DNA from: Streptosporangiaceae bacterium
GTDB lineage: Bacteria > Actinomycetota > Actinomycetes > Streptosporangiales > Streptosporangiaceae
Assembly: GCA_025934375.1 (NCBI GenBank)
Contig: JAICYD010000003.1
Span: forward strand, 62,001 to 126,000
Direction: 5' to 3'
Length of the DNA stretch: 64,000 bases
The first letter of the stretch is position 1. Every line of letters begins with the position of its first letter. The notes below the pieces were generated by a model. That model was not told the DNA's origin. It did not search any database and worked only from the letters and a program-made list of their open reading frames with translations. A program made the translations under genes and the position numbers. Positions 59,096 through 64,000 of the stretch are shown in pieces.

Positions 59096-61933
59096 CTACC
59101 TGCGGCGCCCCGGGCTGAGCTTGCCGAGCCGCCACCAGGCGATGACCGTGAAGACCATCGCCAGCGCGATCAGCGCGCCGATGTCGCTGCCCCACGCGGA
59201 GGCGGTGTGGTCCCACCAGCCGATGGGCTTCGCGGTCGGCCCCTGGATCCAGATGGTGTTCAGGTCGGATGTGGATGCGAGCGCGTTCAGTCCCCAGAAG
59301 GACGGGGCCAGCCAGGCGACCTGCGCCAGGCCCACCGTGGAGGCGACCGCGAAGACGCCGCCGGACAGCACGACCTGGACCATCGTGATGCCGACGAGGA
59401 TCGGCATGGCTATCTCGTTGGTTGGCACCAGGGCGGAGATGACCAGGCCCAGCGTCATCGACACGATCGACAGCACGATCATGGCCAGGAGCAGTTCCGC
59501 CAGCGGCGGCAGCACCGAGCCGGAGTGCGGCAGCTTCCCGAACGACGGGGCCAGGCCGATGCCGAACAAGATGATCGACTGGATGACGCAGATCACGCCG
59601 AGGACGAGGATCTTCGACAGCAGGTAGGCCCCGGACGACTCGCCGGCCGCCCGTTCTCGGATGTAGATAGGTCGTTCCTTGACCAGTTCGCGTACCGAGT
59701 TCGCGGCGCCGGCCAGGCAGGCGCAGACCACCAGGACGAGCAGCTTCGTGATCGCGTCCTTATTGCCGCCCTGCTGAAGGGCGTCGCCGGTCGCGGGGCC
59801 GAGGCCGAACTTGGCGGGCATGCCCGCCACCAGTCCGCCCAGCACAAGCGGCAAGATCGCGCTGACCAGCAGGAAGCCCCGGTCGGAGGCCAGCACCTTC
59901 GCGTAGCGGCGCGACAGCGTGGAGACCTGGGTCAGCCGCCCGCGGCGGCGCGGCGGGGTGAGCGGCGGCTCGCCGGCCAGCTGCATGCTGTGCGGCCCCT
60001 GAGGCACCTGCTCGACCATCTGCGAGGCGACGTACTTCTGGTAGTACGGCGAGGCCTTGTACTTGGCGGCCCACTCGGCGCCCCAGTCGCGGCCCGGCTC
60101 GCCGTCCAGCGCCCGCTCGAACCCCTGGAAGACGTCAGCCCAGCGCGCCTGGCCGAAGTAGGCCAGGCCCTCATCCGGCGGCCCGTAGTAGCTGATCCGG
60201 CCGCCCGGCGCGAGGACCAGCAGCCGGTCACAGGTGTCGAGGTTCTCCATGGAGTGCGTGACCACGATGACCGTGCGGCCGTCGTGGGCCAGGTCGCGCA
60301 TCTGCTCCATGACCGATTTGTCCATGCCGGGGTCAAGGCCGGAGGTCGGCTCGTCCAGGAACAGCAGCGACGGCTTGGTGAGCAGTTCCATCGCGACGCT
60401 GACCCGCTTGAGCTGGCCGCCGGACAGGTTCTCGGCCTTCTTCTCGGCGTGCCGGGCCAGGCCCAGCTCGGTGATCACCTCGGTGACGCGGCTGTCTCGC
60501 TCGGTCTTGCCGACGTCGGACGGGAACCGGAGCTCGGAGGCGTAGCCGAGCGCGCTGCGCGCGGTGAGCTGGAGGTGGACGATGTCCTTCTGCGGGACCA
60601 GCCCGATGCGGTGCCGCAGTTCGGCGTAGTGCGCGTACAGGTCACGGTTGTCGTACAAGACCGTGCCACTGTCTGCCGGGCGCATGCCGGTCAGCGCGTT
60701 CAGCAGCGTGGACTTGCCGGCGCCGCTGGGGCCGATGACGGCCATCAGGCACTTTTCCGGGATGGGGAAGGTGACGTCGAGCAGCACCTTGCCGCTGTCG
60801 ACGGTGACCTTGAGGTCTTGCGCGGCGAAGGAGACGTTGCCCTCGTCGACGAACTCCCGCAGCTCGCCGCCGGCCAGGCGGAAGGTCGAGTGACCGATGG
60901 AGACCAGGTCCTGCTCGGTCAGCTCCTTCCTGGTGACCTTCGCGCCGTTGACGTACGTGCCGTTGTGGCTGCCGAGGTCGACGATCTCGTACCGGCCGGT
61001 CGGCGTGCGGCGCAGCTCCGCGTGCTTGCGGGAGACGCCGAGGTCGTTGACGATCAGGTCGTTGTCCGGGGTGCGGCCGATCTTGATGGCCTGCGCCTGG
61101 ACCTTGTACCGGCCGGTCGGGCGGACGTCGACGCTGGGCAGCGCGACGCTGCTGCCGGTGCCGGCGGGAGCGCCGCCCTGCTGCGGGCCGCCCCACCCCT
61201 GCTGCGGCGGGTAACCGCCGACAGGCTGCGGCTGCTGAAGGCCGGGCTGGTATCCCCCCTGCTGAGCTAGCGGGTAGCCGCCCTGCCCCGCCTGGTAGCC
61301 GCCCTGGCCGGACTGGTAACCACCCTGGCCGGACTGGTAACCACCCTGGCCCGACTGATAACCACCCTGGCCCGACTGATAACTGCCCGGCCCGGACTGA
61401 TACCCGCCGGGCCCAGGCTGGAAGCCGCCCTGCGGCTGGTAGCCCTGGTTCTCGGCCGGCTGCTGCCCGAAGCCCTGCTGGCCCGCGCCTTGCTGGCCCG
61501 CCCCCTGCTGGCCGAACCCTTGCTGAGCGGGGGGCTGCTGCACTGGCGGCGGTGCTGACTGCTGGGCGGGCACCTGGCCCGGCTCCAGGCGGACCAGCGG
61601 CCCCTCGTCCGCATCGCCGAGGCGCACCACGGTGACAGCGCGGATCTCGACGCGGCCCTGCCGTTCGCTCCCGATCCACGTCCCGTTGGTACTGCCACGG
61701 TCTTCAAGGATCCAAGTGGTGCCATCGACCCGCAGCACGGCATGGTTCCACGACACTCGCGAGTCGTCCAGCGGGATGTCCGCGCTCGGGTCGCGGCCGA
61801 TGCGGTACTCAGCGCCGGGGTCCAGCGTGAGATCAGACCGTCGGGTCTTCACGTGAAGTGGTGGTGTGCTGCGCTGATTCGCCAGCACGGTTTTGTCTCC
61901 CGCTGGCGGCCAGCCGGAAGGCTCAGGTGCCAT
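59096..61933 (-). CDS. FHA-FHA-ABC exporter fusion (Rv1747-like)
   Basis: This 945-residue protein comprises FHA domain 1 (YRIGRDPSADIPLDDSRVSW, DRGSTNGTW), a Gln/Gly-rich linker with seven 7-residue YQSGQGG units, and FHA domain 2 (IKIGRTPDNDLIVNDLGVSR, LGSHNGTYVNG). An ABC ATPase (GPSGAGKSTLLNALTG, signature NLSGGQLKRVSVAMELL, Walker B LLFLDEPTSGLDPG) and an ABC-2 membrane part with six helices follow. The layout equals mycobacterial Rv1747, whose FHA domains bind phosphothreonines placed by a Ser/Thr kinase and which exports lipid-linked cell-envelope material. No kinase gene lies in the window. It is divergent from the LmeA-like gene. Confidence 0.93.
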   Translation of the reverse strand: MAPEPSGWPPAGDKTVLANQRSTPPLHVKTRRSDLTLDPGAEYRIGRDPSADIPLDDSRVSWNHAVLRVDGTTWILEDRGSTNGTWIGSERQGRVEIRAVTVVRLGDADEGPLVRLEPGQVPAQQSAPPPVQQPPAQQGFGQQGAGQQGAGQQGFGQQPAENQGYQPQGGFQPGPGGYQSGPGSYQSGQGGYQSGQGGYQSGQGGYQSGQGGYQAGQGGYPLAQQGGYQPGLQQPQPVGGYPPQQGWGGPQQGGAPAGTGSSVALPSVDVRPTGRYKVQAQAIKIGRTPDNDLIVNDLGVSRKHAELRRTPTGRYEIVDLGSHNGTYVNGAKVTRKELTEQDLVSIGHSTFRLAGGELREFVDEGNVSFAAQDLKVTVDSGKVLLDVTFPIPEKCLMAVIGPSGAGKSTLLNALTGMRPADSGTVLYDNRDLYAHYAELRHRIGLVPQKDIVHLQLTARSALGYASELRFPSDVGKTERDSRVTEVITELGLARHAEKKAENLSGGQLKRVSVAMELLTKPSLLFLDEPTSGLDPGMDKSVMEQMRDLAHDGRTVIVVTHSMENLDTCDRLLVLAPGGRISYYGPPDEGLAYFGQARWADVFQGFERALDGEPGRDWGAEWAAKYKASPYYQKYVASQMVEQVPQGPHSMQLAGEPPLTPPRRRGRLTQVSTLSRRYAKVLASDRGFLLVSAILPLVLGGLVAGMPAKFGLGPATGDALQQGGNKDAITKLLVLVVCACLAGAANSVRELVKERPIYIRERAAGESSGAYLLSKILVLGVICVIQSIILFGIGLAPSFGKLPHSGSVLPPLAELLLAMIVLSIVSMTLGLVISALVPTNEIAMPILVGITMVQVVLSGGVFAVASTVGLAQVAWLAPSFWGLNALASTSDLNTIWIQGPTAKPIGWWDHTASAWGSDIGALIALAMVFTVIAWWRLGKLSPGRRR
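61274..61420 (-). repeat. 21-bp in-frame repeats in the FHA linker
   Basis: About seven units read on the plus strand as TAACCACCCTGGCCGGACTGG with changes, encoding YQSGQGG. The central units are nearly identical. The linker joins the two FHA domains, so copy number would set their separation. Confidence 0.9.
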
Positions 61934-62067
61934 GTCTCCTCAGTCTAGGGGTGCGGGCATGAAATCGGGAATCAGGCGAACTATAACTGTGATGGAGACG
62001 TTTTAGCATATGAGCCTGCCATGGCCTGATACTGGTATTGAGCCGCTCACAAACCTGGGGACCTGAC

Positions 62068-63192
62068 ATGAGCACTGATCCGACTCAGCCGTTGCGGCCA
62101 TCGTCGGCCAACTCCGCTGACACTGACCCGAACGCGACGACGGCGAAGACCCCCGCGTTCGACCCGCGGACGCCATCTTTCCAGCCAGCCGCCCCGACGG
62201 CCAAGTTCCCACCTGCCCAGTTCCCCCCGGCGTCCCCGGCCGGGTCTAGCGCGCCCCAGCAACCTGCTGAGCCTGGATGGCCCGAGCAGCCGCCGCCCCG
62301 GCAGGGCTACGGCTCCCAGGGCTACGGCTCCCAGGGTTACGGCTCCGCCCCGGGCTACGGCTCGCCCAGCTCCCCTGCCCAAGGCAATGCAGCCCCAGGA
62401 TACGGTCCCCAGGGATACCGAGCCCAGGATTACGGCCCTCAGCCGGCGGGCTTGGGAGGCCGCGGCCGGCCCCGGCGCCGCCGCCGGCGCTGGATCATGG
62501 CCCTGTTCTCCGTGCTGGTCCTGCTGATCCTGCTGGTCATCGGGGACCGGGTCGCCGTGGCGATTGCCGAGAGCCAGATCGCCGGCCAGATCAAGCAGGC
62601 TGACAACGCGATCAGCCCTTCGGTCAACATCAAGGGCTTCCCGTTCCTGACCCAGGTCATCTCGCGCAACCTGCAGGAGATCGACATCAGCGCCAAGGAC
62701 ATCCCGGCCGGCCCGGTGTCCATCTCCAGCGTCAGCGCCCAGGCCAAGGGCGTGCACATCAACAGCTCGTTCAACGGCGGCAAGGTCGACAGCATCCTGG
62801 GGACCGCGTTCGTGTCGTTCGCCTCGGTCGGCAGCGCGCTGTCCGCCCAGACGGGTGGCCTGGCCGGCGTACAGCTGTCGGCCGCGGGCCCGGACACGAT
62901 CCGCCTGAAGGCGGACCTCGGCGGCGCGGCCACGCTCGAAGAGACCGGGAAGGTCAAGATCGCCAATAACCACGTCACCATCACGTGGCAAAAGACCGGC
63001 GGCAGCGGCGGCGACAACGGCGGCATCGACATCGGCTCGATCCTGAGCGGCCTCGGCGCCGGCGACGCGCTGCCCAATCTCGACTTCGACATCCCCAAGC
63101 TCCCCGCGGGACTTCAGGTGAAGAGCTTCGCGGTTACCCAGCAGGGCCTATCTGTCACGGTCGCGGCGCAAAACACGACGTTGTCCCAGTAA
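62068..63192 (+). CDS. LmeA-like (DUF2993) phospholipid-binding envelope protein
   Basis: This 374-residue protein has a Pro/Gln/Gly-rich cytoplasmic start with in-frame GYGSQ repeats (62302-62350) and an RPRRRRRRW stop-transfer signal. One membrane helix (IMALFSVLVLLILLVIGDRV) and an extracytoplasmic DUF2993 domain follow (AVAIAESQIAGQIKQADN, FLTQVISRNLQEIDISAKDI, VTQQGLSVTVAAQNTTL). The mycobacterial homologue LmeA binds phospholipid and is needed for lipomannan elongation. ATG 62068 has GGGGAC before it; the frame opens ten codons earlier. The divergent Rv1747-like exporter suggests a shared envelope-lipid pathway. Confidence 0.85.
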   Translation: MSTDPTQPLRPSSANSADTDPNATTAKTPAFDPRTPSFQPAAPTAKFPPAQFPPASPAGSSAPQQPAEPGWPEQPPPRQGYGSQGYGSQGYGSAPGYGSPSSPAQGNAAPGYGPQGYRAQDYGPQPAGLGGRGRPRRRRRRWIMALFSVLVLLILLVIGDRVAVAIAESQIAGQIKQADNAISPSVNIKGFPFLTQVISRNLQEIDISAKDIPAGPVSISSVSAQAKGVHINSSFNGGKVDSILGTAFVSFASVGSALSAQTGGLAGVQLSAAGPDTIRLKADLGGAATLEETGKVKIANNHVTITWQKTGGSGGDNGGIDIGSILSGLGAGDALPNLDFDIPKLPAGLQVKSFAVTQQGLSVTVAAQNTTLSQ

Positions 63193-63239
63193 GAGGCGAT
63201 AAAGCGGCCTGCTAATAAACAAGCGTCGGCATAGCGATT

Positions 63240-63296
63240 CGCCCGCGACCTGATTAGCCGGATTTGGACTTCCGGTGAATTATGTGGTCGCGGGCG
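63240..63296. terminator. Bidirectional terminator-like inverted repeat
   Basis: CGCCCGCGACC (63240-63250) and GGTCGCGGGCG (63286-63296) are perfect 11-base arms. A smaller CCGGA/TCCGG hairpin lies in the loop. The region separates the convergent LmeA-like and dehydrogenase genes. Confidence 0.65.
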
Positions 63297-63334
63297 ATCT
63301 TATGTCCTCACGAAGCAACGGCCGGTGGCGTCAT

Positions 63335-64000
63335 TCACGGAATCAGGACGGCGGCGCCGTCGAAGCGGCCGGCCTTCAGGTCAGCCAGCGCCTGGTCGGC
63401 CGCGGCCAGCGGGTAGCGATGGGCCGTCACCTCCAGCCGGTGCTCCCCGGCGAACTCAAGGAACTCCCGGGCGTCGTGCCTGGTGTTGGAGGTGACACTG
63501 CGCACCTGGCGCTCTTGGAACAAGTACCGGTCATAGGACATCGCCGGGATGTCGGTCAGGTAGATGCCGGCGATGGCGAGCGTCCCGCCCCGGTCCCGGG
63601 CCGCCATCGCCGGCAAGACCAGGTCGCCGGCCGGCGCGAACAAGATCGCCGAGTCCAGCGGCGCTGGCGGCGGGTCAGCCGGACCGCCGGCGAACGTCGC
63701 GCCGAGCTCGCGGGCCAGGTCCCGTGCCTTCTCCCCGCGCGTCATCACGTAGACCTCAGCGCCCTGGGCCAGCGCCACCTGAGCCGCCAGGTGCGCGCTG
63801 CCGCCGAAGCCGTAGATCCCCAGCCGCCCGCCCGGCGGGAGGGCAGCCCGCTTGAGGGCCCGGTACCCGATGATCCCGGCGCACAGCAGCGGCGCGAGCG
63901 CCGCGTCCGGGTAGCCCCCCGGCAGCCGGTGCGCGTAATCGGCCAGGACGCACGCGTATTCCGCGTAGCCGCCGTCCGCGTCCCAGCCGGTGTAGCTGGA
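63335..64000 (-). CDS. Zinc-type alcohol dehydrogenase family protein (partial, cut by window edge)
   Basis: The C-terminal 221 residues of a medium-chain dehydrogenase are present; the N-terminal zinc domain lies beyond the right edge. Visible parts are [38 protein letters not shown] (with a zinc-ligand-type Cys), the cofactor loop [20 protein letters not shown] and the C-terminal substrate region ending [16 protein letters not shown]. The GYAEY block and GFGGSAHLA loop match the AdhP-like or zinc-binding ADH branch that uses NAD(P). A neat shared terminator separates it from the LmeA-like gene. Confidence 0.88.
   Translation of the reverse strand, partial: SSYTGWDADGGYAEYACVLADYAHRLPGGYPDAALAPLLCAGIIGYRALKRAALPPGGRLGIYGFGGSAHLAAQVALAQGAEVYVMTRGEKARDLARELGATFAGGPADPPPAPLDSAILFAPAGDLVLPAMAARDRGGTLAIAGIYLTDIPAMSYDRYLFQERQVRSVTSNTRHDAREFLEFAGEHRLEVTAHRYPLAAADQALADLKAGRFDGAAVLIP

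Overview
The window is very GC-rich, densely packed DNA with GTG and TTG starts, 1-4 base start/stop overlaps and leaderless promoters, typical of a soil actinomycete. An F420-dependent Ddn-type oxidoreductase, a two-FHA-domain ABC exporter of the mycobacterial Rv1747 type, an LmeA-like protein, an AfsR/SARP-type regulator and a MurL/MurD2 pair fit a filamentous actinobacterium (Streptosporangiales, Micromonosporales or a relative). I cannot name the genus. I saw no rRNA, tRNA, CRISPR array, prophage or intact insertion sequence.

Layout. 0.3-6 kb: a ketone-catabolism module (Baeyer-Villiger monooxygenase, ester hydrolase, zinc alcohol dehydrogenase), then a TetR regulator with promoter and operator and an NmrA-type reductase. 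5.9-7.4 kb: a divergent EamA exporter and Lrp regulator. 7.5-20 kb: a nucleoside locus, with adenosine deaminase, thymidine phosphorylase, an MFS carrier and cytidine deaminase on the minus strand, a two-component system, and a plus-strand BMP-type nucleoside ABC importer. 20-23.2 kb: an unusual cluster of a cysteine-less redoxin, a MauE-like membrane protein, a MauD-like redoxin, an 18-cysteine Tat-exported MauA-like protein and a membrane protein split by one in-frame TGA. 23.2-37.4 kb: phosphohexomutase, FUSC transporter, GH127 hydrolase, class I amidotransferase-like hydrolase, SerA, a CAP-domain protein and a large S8 protease. 37.4-47 kb: an AfsR-type regulator preceded by a 17-bp repeat array, a DsbA-like/VKOR disulfide pair, a glycosyltransferase, a DMT carrier and two DNA-binding-type proteins. 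47-52.5 kb: gamma-carbonic anhydrase, DinG-type helicase, carboxylesterase, Ddn protein, pentapeptide protein. 52.5-59 kb: a minus-strand operon MFS - M19 dipeptidase - PgeF - MurL - MurD2, which by family knowledge is an alternative route for putting D-glutamate into peptidoglycan plus precursor quality control. 59-63 kb: the FHA-ABC exporter divergent from the LmeA-like protein. The right edge cuts an alcohol dehydrogenase.

Two genome-scale habits stand out. A GC-rich palindromic element recurs six times and in five cases lies inside a reading frame in the same peptide phase (NmrA twice, FUSC, helicase, dipeptidase). Many genes also carry short in-frame tandem arrays of 15, 18 or 21 bp. The most novel-looking gene set is the MauA-like/MauD/MauE cluster at 20-23 kb.
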